NCBI GenBank assembly: GCA_038087015.1
Contig: JASBNA010000004.1
Coordinates: 620,001 to 684,000, forward strand
DNA length: 64,000 nucleotides
Source: Cerrena zonata
Lineage: Eukaryota; Basidiomycota; Agaricomycetes; Polyporales; Cerrenaceae
Direction: 5' to 3'
Position numbers and translations under genes: made by a program
Shown here: positions 1-10,878 of the stretch, piece after piece
How the letters are laid out: each line of letters opens with the position of its first letter
Numbering within the stretch: the stretch's first letter is position 1
The notes under the pieces: model-generated
What the model was told of the DNA's origin: nothing
Database searches by the model: none
The model's input: the letters and a program-made list of their open reading frames with translations, nothing else

Positions 1-649
1 ATCGACTTGCTACACTCTTAGAAGAGACGGGGACGTTTCGTTTCACTCGGCAAGTACCTGAGCTCGACCGAGCCCCCCATAAGACATGGTTCTCGTACCT
101 AGCAATAGAAAAGAAACTTGTTATTTTTATGTGAGAAAGTTTTCGTATGGTTGCTCTCGACTCACACACACACTATCAGGCACACCTTGGTATGTTCTTC
201 TCCGCACAGCACGGATCTCGACAGGATAACAAACTCCACAATTGTACAACCTTCGAGATCATGAATTTATCAAAGACCTCTGTCCACGAACCATGAGAGC
301 ATAGCCTACGTTCTAATCCGCCTCTGCCAAGATGATCTTTAACAGAATAGAGTTATCGTGTACTCCGCCGGCAGTTTTGCATATCTATTCGGACCTTGCA
401 GATCCATCTGTTATCCTCCTCATCATGTCAACACCACTTCCTCGTTGCCACCTTGTGACTGCAAAAGCCACGTTTGAAGTGTGTAGACTCCACGACTGAC
501 AGGGTTTGACAGTGCGTGGTTAGTGTTTGGCCACTTGAATTGAGCATTAGTTGAGTTTGACAGTGTATTTATACAATCGGATTCTGGATCTTACCGCCCC
601 AGTATGCGTACACACCTCAAGCCACCAGTTGTCAGTCCTCTAGCCCCCA
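1..649. other. Intergenic sequence
   Basis: No convincing coding region, RNA gene or repeat is seen. The right part is presumably the promoter and 5' untranslated region of the DUF6533-type gene that starts at 650. Confidence 0.4.
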
Positions 650-1843
650 ATGGACCCAGTGAAAGATTTTGAGATTCCTCAAGCTATTCTGGATTTGATT
701 ACAACTGCTCGTGCGGAGAGCTATATCATCACAGCAGCTACTGCCGTAGGTTTATTCTTCGTAGTTTTCTGTTGAATTGATCTCTGACATGACATTAATT
801 CATAGTTGTGGGCGTATGATGTAGTAATGGCATTTCCAGGAGAACTGGAATTGCTTAACAGAGGTGCTACGGTCAGCGATATCGTTTATTGGATTACCCG
901 GTGAGTTACCACTAATCCCACTCGAAGAGTGTCAGGATTAACAGCCACATCTGCAAGACTTGCACTTGCCGGATTTGTCGTCTCGATGGTGAGCTTGGTC
1001 CCAATAATAGGTTTGGTTTCCTTCCTATGACACAATTCAGTCGGTATTAATTCAGACGCAGCTCAACTCACCCCGGAGAACGACTGCCAAAAAATCGTAC
1101 CAACTGCCGAATGGTTCATGGTGCTCTCCATGATACTGAACTCACTCCTCTTCGTCTTCCGTGTCCGGGCCGTTTACCTGAATTCCAAGAAAGTAACCAT
1201 AATCTTTGGCATTTGGTGGCTTACGACGCTCTCGCAACTGTTGCCTCCAATTGCTAACGCATTGAATCTCTTTGAAGGTACGGAGAACAATTGTAACGCC
1301 ATTTTAGAGATGAAACCGTGGGTTGTGACCGGGTGGATCTCGACCGCGGTATTTGATACGGCAGTCTTCGTGGCCATTTCCATGCAAGTACTTGGATTCA
1401 CGGGTGGGATACACACCTGGAAGGAGAGGATGGTTTCTTTCCTAAACGGAAACGAGCTTGGTAAAATCACAAGAGCTGTTCTACAGACTGGTCAGCTGTA
1501 TTATCTGTGAGTATCTTTTGCGCATTTACGATTGTCCACTTTTCTAAGCTGGCCTTGTCGAAGGATCACCATCATTGTTGATTGTCTCGCCATATCAGGC
1601 CTAGTGGGACCTACATCATTCACTGAGACCACTAGAGCCGCATTCGCCCTCATTGGTGTTGTACTCCAAAACATAACAGCATGCGCGGTCTTCCGGCTCG
1701 TCAAATTACGATCACGCCGACCAGAAAACTCGTTTATCCCAACATCGCAAGAGCTGGCAACTATGCGCTTCATCCGGGTACCGCGAGGTCAGCGAAGTCA
1801 GATGGGTAGGACAACAGCGACAACGTCAACGATGATGTCGTGA
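650..1843 (+). CDS. DUF6533-type multi-helix membrane protein
   Basis: A probable integral membrane protein with about seven helices, of the family found in large numbers in Agaricomycetes (DUF6533 at the N-terminus). The ATG at 650 opens MDPVKDFEIPQAILDL. A second exon (about 807-900) encodes LWAYDVVMAFPGELELLNRG and VSDIVYWITR, the DUF6533-like stretch (helix, acidic turn, then a tyrosine-tryptophan helix). The long third part (about 1030-1509) gives a loop with cysteines, then helices near WFMVLSMILNSLLFVFRVRA, IIFGIWWLTTLSQLLPPI and AVFDTAVFVAISMQVLGF. The last exon (from about 1565) ends at TGA 1841-1843 with a basic Thr-rich tail. The splice sites between 900 and 1050 are ambiguous: the frames on either side do not join cleanly with the obvious donors. 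Function unknown; a receptor-like role is only a guess from topology. Confidence 0.6.
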
Positions 1844-3303
1844 GCGACAATTTCGGAGTGGGATTACAGAATTGTAACGTAGATCTTGGTGGAAGCTCAA
1901 TATCGAATAGTAGTGTCCCTATTAGTATAACCTGGTACTGTGATCATGTCAGCTTGAAGAAAATCGGCGATTTGTTATCATGCTAAATACCTAAAGGCGG
2001 TTTCAGTATTAATCACACAGAGCTATATGAGGGAATGACTATCCTCCGAAAGTCATAGAGGCTGGAAACGAGCCTAACACAGAGCAAGCCATCAACGCCG
2101 AGTAAACCAGTCCTAGTAGTAAGTATCTCGAATTTTCAAGTGTAACTTGCTTACCGTGGGATACTATCCCGATATAGATGAGATATTCTGGATTTGGAAG
2201 TTGGGAGACCATTTTCGTCATTCCTTAATGACTCAGCGGGTTCCAGCGAGTTCTCCACTGGCCGGTGAACTTGACACTCAGATTGTGACTCAACTGCTCA
2301 CCTCGCCTGCCTGAACCTGGCTTTTCTGAGCTATACCATGTCCTATGTTTTTCTTTCTCACTGATTTGGTCCCATTTCGTGCTGTTCGTGAGCGATGAAT
2401 GTTATCAAATTATGATATTGACGGTGCGACCCGGGTGCGACCTTTCTAACATTCGACTCGGAAGTAATACCTGTAGTGTCATCTGGGGCGGCGTGTCATC
2501 AAGAAATTGTCTGATGCGGGCCGCATGTTGTGCTGCTGTCCAGATCGAGCGGGGGAATGCTAAATATAGCAATGGCGTTGATGATCGATGAGGCCTTGAT
2601 GCAAAACTCTATAAGTTCTGCTCGTCCTTCCATCAGCTCAGTACTTTGAATTGTCAGTGCCGCTTACGGTCTCGTCCTATCCTATCATCACTATTTCCGG
2701 CTATCCTGCTCTTCTGCTGACTGTTTGCCTCTCCATATGCCGTCACCGCGGTGATCCTAGGGCCCGCACAGAAGCATGAGGTGTCCCCGAATGGAACTAG
2801 AGCACCCAATCATCGGTACAATATCTTCAAAATTCACCGTGATGGACGATTTCGCATAACTTGTTATTGATCTCGATAGCATGGACATACATCACTCTAC
2901 ACAGTCTGCGCACGGGAAATGTGTTCTTGATTTCCCAAGAAAGTGACAACACCATTCATGCTAAACTGAGTTATGTCCAAATTGTAACTCCGCTCTCGAC
3001 CGTAGATCAAATGGCTCTCTTTGTTCTGGTATTCGAGATCCTAGCATGGGGATGCCATATAGGACCTTGCCTTGTCGACATGTCATGATTTGGCATATTT
3101 TATTGGCCTCCTAGCACGTCTCACAGCTCTCACATACCTTGGTATCAGATCACCTAAGGGGCGTCTGTACGTAAAGAATTTGGATACATTCCACGTGGTG
3201 ATTGAAATGTTCAAGGCTGTACCCCACTGTGACACTGGCACGTATCCATGCATCACTGGCAGTCTTAGAGTTCAACTTCCCATTGCTATACTTCATCTTA
3301 GAA
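1844..3303. other. Intergenic sequence, 1.5 kb
   Basis: Only short open frames (under 80 codons, for example at 2861-3088 and 3072-3311) without recognisable motifs or consistent splice sites. No repeat or RNA gene seen. The end of the stretch is the 5' flank of the F-box gene. Confidence 0.4.
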
Positions 3304-5044
3304 ATGAATGAACTACCTACAGAACTCACCGTTCACATATTTCATTATATAGATCTGCGGTCTTTAGTCAGATGCCGACAGGTACGGAGATTTCTCTTGC
3401 TCACGCGGGTTCAATTATTAAAGGCAATGTAGGTTTGTAGAACCTGGAACGAAGCCATACAATGCGATCTGGGTCTACTTTACAAGCAGGAACTGGCCGT
3501 TGCCGGTTTGGAAGACGGCAATTCCGAAACAGACGTGGCGGAACGTCTACGTCTCCTCAGAAAGCACCAAGAAGCTTGGGACAATCTTGAGTTTACAGAT
3601 GACTTCGTCATTGACATGCATCCCCATCCCTTTCTCTCATGGGAACTTCAAGGGGGTGTTCTATCCCAGCAGACCACTATGCGGTCTATATCCTTCAGAC
3701 AAATTCCTTCCAAAGTCCGTGGAATAGCGAAAAAGGAGTGGTCAATAGCTGACCTGGACATCATGTTTGTCGACTTTGGTCTTGATCCCTCCCAGGACCT
3801 CCTTGTACTTGCTGAAGGTAGCGACCTAAATAACCCGTAAGTCATAATATATTGAATTTTACACAAATGCTTGTTGACACGTAGAACAATAGTGACGCCC
3901 ATCACATACATTTGCGAACTCTGACCAATGGAGTTAGACATCCGTTAGCGTCCAATAGCGTTCTGCAATATGAAAGCAAGCATCCACACTATGATCATAA
4001 TATTAGAATCTCCGGGGACTACTTGGCGATATGTTGGGAAGATTGTCTTTTGGTAGTATGGGAATGGAAATCTGGCGAAATTCGATTGGTACGACACCGT
4101 TTAACATCCAAAACTCGACGCTCAATTGACCGAACATATTTCCTAGGCTATGACTGGCCCTTTACTAACGTTCGCATTCCTTCCCAACAACTTTATCCTG
4201 ATCCCACGTCAAGACGAAGTAGACATAATTGCAATAGACCTCACTCAGGCAGCAGTCAACGGTGCACCCTACTCACCCGAAATTGACACCGCTGTTTCCG
4301 TATCTGATTTATATTATCATTGTGCCTTTGGCCTACCACCACTCGCCCCTGGGTATAAAATCAACGACCTTGAGATGCGGTACGACCCACAGCCTTCCTG
4401 CCATCCAACCGAATCACCCCCAGTCCCTTTCCGAACAACACACGACGGGGACAACTTGATCGTGCTATATGTCACTATTGTCAAAGATGGCAGCAGCACT
4501 CTCCCACGATTCTTCATTCGCACTACCAGCATCATGCAACGCCTCGTTGCTACTCCGGCCTATTCCAAGGACGCCAAACTTCCGTGGCATACATGGGGGC
4601 CATCTAGCTGCTGGGTTGATCCTTCAAATCGTGATAATCCTGGAACATGGCCTCGCAATGTCTTTGGGACGAAATACGTGGAACTCCAGTTCAAGCGTAT
4701 AGGTTTCCCGGAACCTTCAGCAGTCGTCTTTGCTGACTTCAATCAATTGAAGTATCGTAAATCGATGACTACAAGTGATTCTGAGGAGGCATGTTCATCG
4801 GACGTCGGGGGTTTTGCTCCTCCCTTCCGAGAGCCTGTCATTACTTCTTTATCCTGGCGTGAGAAGAGGTTATCTCTGAAACGCGAAGCTATGGAACCAC
4901 ATAGGGCTGCGTTGGTTTGTGAAGATGCTATTGTTATTCCCCAACCTTCGGTGAGATGAGCATTTTCTTTGAATAGAGTCGGCACTAATGCTGACCGTTT
5001 TATAGCCTGACTACACGATCCAGTTTCGTGTGATGAGTATTTGA
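3304..5044 (+). CDS. F-box protein, copy 1 of a local three-gene family
   Basis: Likely substrate adaptor of an SCF ubiquitin ligase. The start ATG at 3304 gives MNELPTELTVHIFHYIDLRS, then LVRCRQ. After a 51-base intron (3382-3432) the F-box continues with VCRTWNEAI, a textbook F-box of about 35 residues. Further introns are 3837-3892, 4089-4146 and 4951-5005; all joins keep frame and give 506 residues. After the F-box comes LGLLYKQELAVAGLEDGNS, then a long region with a WD-like element (LLVVWEWKSGEIRL) and strand-rich segments, possibly a degenerate beta-propeller that would bind the substrate. The last 13-codon exon ends in QFRVMSI. The intron before it starts GTGAGATGA, so reading through it would stop at once. 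The gene is clearly paralogous to the two minus-strand genes at 15788-17515 and 17964-19765. Substrate unknown. Confidence 0.85.
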
Positions 5045-6264
5045 TCCGACCTATACCCACAAATATAGAATTATAGATGCGTATATCCCTGCCAGACACT
5101 TGCTAGATAGATGATATGTAGATGTTCGTCGCGGTATCTTGATGTTGACGTTGTCAACACCTTCACTATAGACTTCAATTCAGACATGTCCATATCTGGA
5201 GATGATGCTTCTGTTCCCCGTCAGCCTTGAATACATGATCTCCGAATCTTGGGGGCCGGGGCTGTGCATCGCGCTTTAAAGAGAGAAAGCAAGCCTGGAG
5301 AAGCCCTTGACGGGCTACCCCATACCTAAAGATGCCGCATATAATCACCTATCTGCCAATAACAGAACGACGACATCGCCTCTAAATGACAAGGTTTGAC
5401 GATCATCCATATGTGACGACAACCGAGCCTAACTTATATTGATAAGGCAACCGAACATAAATCCGGAGTTAAGGAGTATGATTATGATCTATCTTACCAA
5501 CCCCCCAAGTCGACAACAGGATGCCAAGATACCGTCAAAGGGCTAGCGAAATCATGGATTATGGAGGCAATGCCGACGACGGTCGGTAGACTGAAGATCC
5601 TGGTGATCACATATCATATCAGTCAACGATACTTGTCGTCAGTGATTGGAGAAGCATGTGAAATTCTGAAATGAAGAGGGTGATCAGGATTTGCCAGATT
5701 TTGCTGTACACCTTTCCTTCGGCCGAGCGGGAGAGAGTAAGTTTGATTCGGAAATTCGTGTCGACTGATGGAGGTTTGTCCCGTTTTAGCCAGCGTGCTT
5801 TTTTTGGCAATTGAGCGGAGTTGCCTAGAATGGGTTGGACCGTGTAGATGTCACAAAATTGTATGGACCTGAGAGTTTCGCATGTAAAGTACAACATCTC
5901 AAACAGATCTGACGAGGAATGGTATCGAAGTTACGCCATCGACACGAGGAGGGTGGGATAAGGCTCACCTACTTGAGCGATGATGATCAAGAAGAACTTC
6001 GGACGCATTCAAAGATGGCAAACGCTACAAGTTCATTCGTTTACGGACCAACACGAGCCTACAAAGGCAGTAATGATAGCAATAACAACACGGAGCGATA
6101 GGTGAATAATAATACAGCGGGTGAATACCATACGGGCGTGGTGCAAGGGAACGACGAGACAAATATGCGCGACAAGAAGGTTCGATCTTTCAGCGATAGA
6201 GCGATATGATTGTTAATGTCAGAGAGCAACGTTCGACGATTGATTTTGTTGGCGCGTCGGTGCT
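5045..6264. other. Intergenic sequence, 1.2 kb
   Basis: Lies between the 3' ends of two convergent genes (F-box copy 1 and the Chz1-like gene). Short open frames on both strands (5619-5897 minus, 5919-6101 plus) show no family resemblance. Nothing else is seen. Confidence 0.4.
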
Positions 6265-6709
6265 TTAGTGCATTTCCTCGTCTTCGTCCTCATCCTCTCC
6301 GGGCTTCAAGCCGGCTTTGGCCAGAGCCTCAGGGGAAGTGTAGTCGACGCGAACACCACGAGTTCGGCTGGAGCGAATGGCCGTGGGATCTATTTCCTCG
6401 AGAGCATCTTCCTGTAAACGTGCAGGGGGTTACGACGCGGTTAAGGTGCGCAGAACCACAGGTACTGACCTCCATCTCTTCGTCATCTTCTTCTTCCTCG
6501 GCTTCGTCCTCCTCGTCATCTTCATCATCTTCCTCTTCCTCCTCGGCGTGGGTCTGGACTTCTTTGCCCTTTCCCTTGCTGGGGGAAGACACGGGAGTGT
6601 GTTCGTGAGTTGCTTCGGTGTTGGAACTGTGAAAAGACGCGGATCAATGATAGTGAATATGAGGAGTGGAGTTCACGTACGCGCTACCGGAAGTTGCTTC
6701 AGTCGACAT
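6265..6709 (-). CDS. CHZ1: Chz1-like histone chaperone
   Basis: Small acidic nuclear chaperone for H2A.Z-H2B dimers. Reading the minus strand from ATG 6709 gives MSTEATSGSA, then an intron (about 6630-6681). Next come SNTEATHEHTPVSSPSKGKG and a run of about 30 almost pure Glu/Asp residues. After a second intron (about 6415-6470) the CHZ motif follows: EDALEEIDPTAIRSSRTRG, then VRVDYTSPEAL and an acidic tail ending EDEEMH, stop at 6265-6267. The protein is about 112 residues; yeast Chz1 is about 150. In Chz1 the CHZ motif (L-E-E-I-D-P ... R-R-T-R-G) contacts the H2A.Z-H2B pair, and the acidic stretches shield the histone charge. The acidic run makes the opposite strand an apparent Ser-rich open frame, which is not a gene. 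Shares a 694-base upstream region with the divergent gene at 7404. Confidence 0.88.
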
Positions 6710-7403
6710 TTTGGAAATTAAGCTTTTGTGGGCGGGGGACTGGTGTGAAGATGATGGATGGAGGAGAAAGAGAGACGGAGACGCGACGCGTTCGAGAGCG
6801 GATCGGTTCAACCACCGGCAAAGTCCGAGAAATGTTCCCACACTTGTGGGTGGACGTTTATTGCTTCCGTTCTAGACGGGCTCAGTGGGAGGGAAAGGGA
6901 TCTCCAAAGCAACAGACGGCGAGAAAAGAAGCTTCAAGGGATCCAAGATCTTTCCCGCGTGCGTGTGTGCGGTTTGTGGTATTCAGAGGTGGAGGCCATG
7001 CGGCTGTGTTGCATTGTACTGAGATAATTGGGGGGTCTTAAGGGACGTGATTGTGAGAACGCAGCAGGAGGGATTACATGTGGCTTCCCGTTGCTTCTTG
7101 TCATGCGCGCGAGAGGACCGGCAAGGGTTAGCGCAGATGCGGTTTTGGTCGAGTCCGAGGGAGCATACGAGGGGGATGCGGGGGCGAGGACGAGGACGGG
7201 AGGGAGCGCATGTCCTTGCTTGTGCGCTGCGAGGGAATGCGCCCAGGGAGGAAGGCGACAGTGGCAGGCTCGGAAAGGACGGGCGGCTGGGGATTGATGC
7301 GCCGACGATGCAGCTTACGTAAAGACATGCCCTGGTGAAATGGATATTGCTTGTGCGGCAAAGGCGCGACCAGCTCTCTTGTCTCTTCTTCATTGCCAAC
7401 ACC
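6710..7403. other. Bidirectional upstream region, purine-rich on +
   Basis: Head-to-head region between the Chz1-like gene (minus) and the unknown Ser/Pro-rich gene (plus). From about 6750 to 7300 the + strand is rich in G and A (many GAGG, GGAG and GAGAG blocks). Long open frames here, including one of 162 codons on the minus strand, are by-products of this bias. No TATA-like box was singled out. Confidence 0.45.
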
Positions 7404-9488
7404 ATGGTCAAGGCCTTTCTCTCCAGGAGCAAGTCCACCGTCAACCATGACTCGGCCAGCGACGCGCCCACAGCAAGGTCTCAGCCACGGCCCTCTTCCT
7501 CTTCCACCGTTTTTCCCTCTTTACTCAAGCTCGATACTTCTTCATCTTCCAGCAAGACCCCTTCGTCTTCCTCCCGCCCCTCCAGCGTGCCCCAGAGCGC
7601 AGTCACGTCCCGTGGAGACCGCCCAGCCCCTCTCGTCAGCTTGAAGTTGACCGCCCCTTCGTTCCTTGATGTCGTCGTCCGAGATCGCGAATCCAAACAG
7701 CCTGTCTACATCATCGAAACCGTCAGAGACAGCACATCTATTTATCGCCTCAACCCAGAGGCAGACGAGGCAATCAAGGTCTCCACCGTGCAATGGCCCA
7801 ACTCCATTACACGCAGTAAATTTAAATCAGGTCGCTCCGTACTGATGGCGAACGATCGGTGGCGAGAAGCAGAAGAGTTGCTCAAGTTGGGTCCTCTCGG
7901 GAGTGTTGGGTGTGTAATCACAATGTTTTCCTCCCCGTTGCATTCAACTTAGAGACTTCCCAGCACCCGCAAGTTCAATATTCCCCATTATCCACATAGC
8001 TTCAAGTGGAAGCTTATCCCAGGGGGTCACTTCTACGTAAGTGAAAACTGCCCGTTTACCTCGCTTACCTTATTCAATTCAATTTACACGCCTTTTCCAA
8101 TTAGTGTTCGACCGCCGGCGCAAATGGTCCCTTTGCAATTCTCGACTCGTCCGTTCTCAGCGCACCTGCCCGTCTCAGCATTTTCCACAACTGTCTCGAA
8201 GAAGATGACACTCGCACACAAGAAAGCTATAGGGGAATCCCTGTTCTTCTGCTTGATTACTTGGTTACGACATGTCTGCTGCTTGTAACCGATGTTCAAG
8301 AATGGATGGACAGACAACAGACACCTTCAGGGACTGTCCGTATTCCGGGAAGTTCGATTCCGGCTGTCAAGAGGTGGCTTGCCATCATTCACAATCAACC
8401 TCTCCCACCATCTGCGCCCACACACAGTGAATCTGTTTCTCCTGCCGAGACCACAATTAGCTCTGCTCCGTGGGGTGGTTCAGAGCGAAGGATATCGACA
8501 TCATCGACGTCACCCCCTGTCTCTAGTTCAGCGACCACCACACCTCCGACACCCTCAACTCCGGGCACATCCTTAGATTATACGATGGCTCGCCCCATTA
8601 GTGAAGAGATACCTCCGGTCCCTCCGCTACCCACATCTCCTCCCGAAGCCAACATTGTTCTGCCATATTTGTACACTCATCCGTCATCCTCTGCACCTCA
8701 TCTTCTACAAGGACTCTCTACACCTTCGACATCTTCATCCCCGGGGCCTTCTAGTTCTTCCATACGTGCGCCTCGTCGGCTTCCTAAACCACCCATTCTT
8801 CCTCTAAGCCCTCCACCACCGCCTCCGCCTGATACAAGCTCGTGGCATACAGTCAATGAGCCGCTACGGACATCTGAACCAGGACCGTCCACGTCTGCTC
8901 TAGTACAGCGTTCACCAAGTCCGTCCGGCCAGTCAAGTAGTTCAGGCTCGTTGCACTCACGCAGCCGCAGTTCTCGGGGGTCTATGGGCCGATTAGTTTC
9001 TCCCCCGTCACTTCCCTCCTCCGTCGTCTAACCTGCCGATCCCTCCCAAATTGGCGCAAGAGCTTAATAACGCGATTCCGCCGGCTCGGCCCCAACGGAC
9101 GTCACAAACATTTGTCGCTTCCCCTTTGGGCCAATCTTCGACGGGCAGTGGACTACAAGCTGTCAACCCGGACCCCCTCGATCCCGAAGACGAGGCTCGA
9201 ATACGAGATGCGACTTCACAGATATTCACATCTTTCAGTGCTAGCTCATCGAGAGTACCCCTACCACATATGGGTTCAGTAATAGGGAGCCCACCACCTG
9301 CATCAGCAATGTTGTCACCTTCGAGTTTCTCTGGCGTTCATGTCGATGCCGGTCGGGTGGCAATGCGGGACGCTGTGGCTAGACAGAGTTATGCAGAGTC
9401 AGTTTATGACCCGCCGCCGCCTGCTTACGACGCAATCGACTTTTCGCTGCCGAGAGTCAGGTTGCAGCCAAATTCGCATGGACAGTAA
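7404..9488 (+). CDS. Unrecognised Ser/Pro-rich protein with an N-terminal globular domain
   Basis: No function is assigned. The start ATG at 7404 sits in ACCATGG and gives MVKAFLSRSKSTVNHDSAS, then about 70 Ser-rich residues. A globular domain follows (LVSLKLTAPSFLDVVVRDRE, VYIIETVRDSTSIYRLNPEA, STVQWPNSI). It continues through introns 7910-7963 and 8037-8104 into FKWKLIPGGHFYCSTAGANG, FAILDSSVL and RGIPVLLLDYLVTTCLLLVTDVQ. The pattern recalls the DUF6593/tubby-like domains common in Agaricomycetes, but that is a weak inference. The C-terminal half is low-complexity Ser/Pro/Thr with a proline run near 8813-8829, and ends with a PPxY motif (PPPAY), a possible ligand of WW domains such as those of Rsp5-type ligases. 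The frame closes at TAA 9029-9031 but continues in another frame (SNLPIPPKLAQELNNAI ...) to 9488. A 67-base intron at 8996-9062 would join them; its donor is poor, but a CTAAC branch-like site is present. Confidence 0.6.
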
Positions 9489-10878
9489 TTGCCCTTATGG
9501 TGTGTTTCAACCTCTTTTTGCTTTGTGGACTGGGACCACGTTTCTTTCCACTTTCCCCCCACGGGCTGTATTTTTAGCAGCCCTTTGATATTTCGCCCAA
9601 TCACTCCTCCCTCATTTTTCTGATTCCTTTTCGCTGGTTGGCTTATAACTCCGCCTTTCGAAATATCACAGACCTGCTCCGATCCAACTCAAAACGCGCA
9701 TGAAGCTTGGTTTCTTCCAGTCGCCTTTCTGGTTCTCGGTTTCTTCCTCGCTTGCGATATTGTCATTCTTACACTATGGCTTGGTGTTCTTGCTGCTTAC
9801 TTTACTTTTCATTTAGTTGACTCCCTTCACCCTCATTTGCTCCCGTCCCCACACCCGTGCCTATCTTCTCGCTTTCGCATTCCTGGAATTTTTTGGTCTG
9901 CTTGCCGCCCTTTTTCCCATCCATATTGTGATTCATCTCATTTCATCTCTTCACGATTTTATTTTCTCAACAAACAACTTCCGGTGTTCTTCATAGTTTA
10001 TGCCATTCAAAGCCTTTCTCTCCATACAATCGTCGTTGCTCCCGACCAACACTCATTCCAATTCAACTTGTCTCCCTATATTTCTCAATTCATGTTCACA
10101 TCACAACTTCGGTCATCTTTTGTATTTGTTCAGCATGTCAACATCAATTTTTTACGTCTTTCATTTCATCTTCCCCCTTGTCTGTCATATTTGCTTTCCC
10201 TCTCTCTTGCCTGCCTCAATTCAACTTCCCGCTGTCCTGATTAGATCAAGCCACAATTAATGTACCTTTTTTTCCACGCCCTTTTTTACTACTGTATACC
10301 AATCCTCGTCAATACCAATCAATCTCACTGCCCATCCACCCACTATTGCCATTACCACCACTACTACCCAGTATTCGCCCTCCTCAATGTACAGAATTTC
10401 TCTTACAGACATTCAGCCAATTCATTCCTTTTTTTTTCTTGTCTCTTCTCAGGTCCAAGGTTCTGTTCCCAATACCCCGCTCGGTAGAACTATTCATTCC
10501 TACCCTTTTCCTTGGGTCAAGTTCTCTCAGAATATCTGGTCGTCTGCCTCTGGTTCTTTCCGCTTTTTGAAATGGGAAAAAATGTTGTTCCTGACCTGAT
10601 TCGCTACCCCGGACCGGGGTAGGGATGAGATCATCATTGCATCGACTTTTAATCGACAGAGCTTGCAAGTACTCTTACACACGCAAGGCGAGGTACGGAT
10701 TCTTACCTCTGAGTCTTAGTAAGTTAATCCTGTAACCCACGACCTGAAACTCCTCCGAAACACCCAGCTTTCAAGGCGGAACGCCAATAGCTGTATTCGC
10801 AACCTTAACCGCGAACAAACCTAAACTCTATACCTCTATCTAGGCTGTTTCACTGCGCACTCGGAACAACATAGAGAG
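9489..10878. other. Long intergenic region, strongly pyrimidine-rich on +
   Basis: A 1.4 kb stretch between the unknown Ser/Pro-rich gene and gluconokinase. From about 9600 to 10580 the + strand is dominated by T and C in TTTC, CTTC and TTCC tracts. The open frames inside (for example 9837-10244) are Ser/Phe/Leu/His-rich by composition and have no family likeness. A near-perfect 19-base palindrome lies at 10604-10622. The region may hold a long 3' untranslated region and the gluconokinase promoter. Confidence 0.5.
10604..10622. promoter_or_regulatory. 19-base palindrome with everted CGG/CCG
   Basis: The sequence CTACCCCGGACCGGGGTAG has two perfect 9-base arms around a single A. Its centre is CGG-A-CCG. 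Fungal Zn2Cys6 transcription factors bind paired CGG triplets, so this is a candidate site about 260 bases upstream of the gluconokinase start. That role is inference; the palindrome itself is directly seen. Confidence 0.35.

Noticed and set aside
2861..3311. Possible extra gene upstream of F-box copy 1
   Set aside because: Two overlapping 75-79 codon frames with hydrophobic stretches but no start context, splice sites or similarity to the neighbouring membrane protein.
6470..6560. Ser-rich low-complexity plus-strand repeat (TCC/TCT/TCG triplets)
   Set aside because: It is the complement of the Glu/Asp run of the Chz1-like protein, not a separate repeat element or gene.
6983..7471. 162-codon minus-strand open frame over the start of the Ser/Pro-rich gene
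   Set aside because: It overlaps a gene with a good start on the other strand and a purine-rich promoter. Its Ser/Pro/Arg composition follows from base bias and it has no motif.
9837..10260. Open frames of 86-135 codons in the pyrimidine-rich region
   Set aside because: Phe/Ser/Leu/His-rich composition is what T/C-rich DNA gives by chance; no motif or splice structure.
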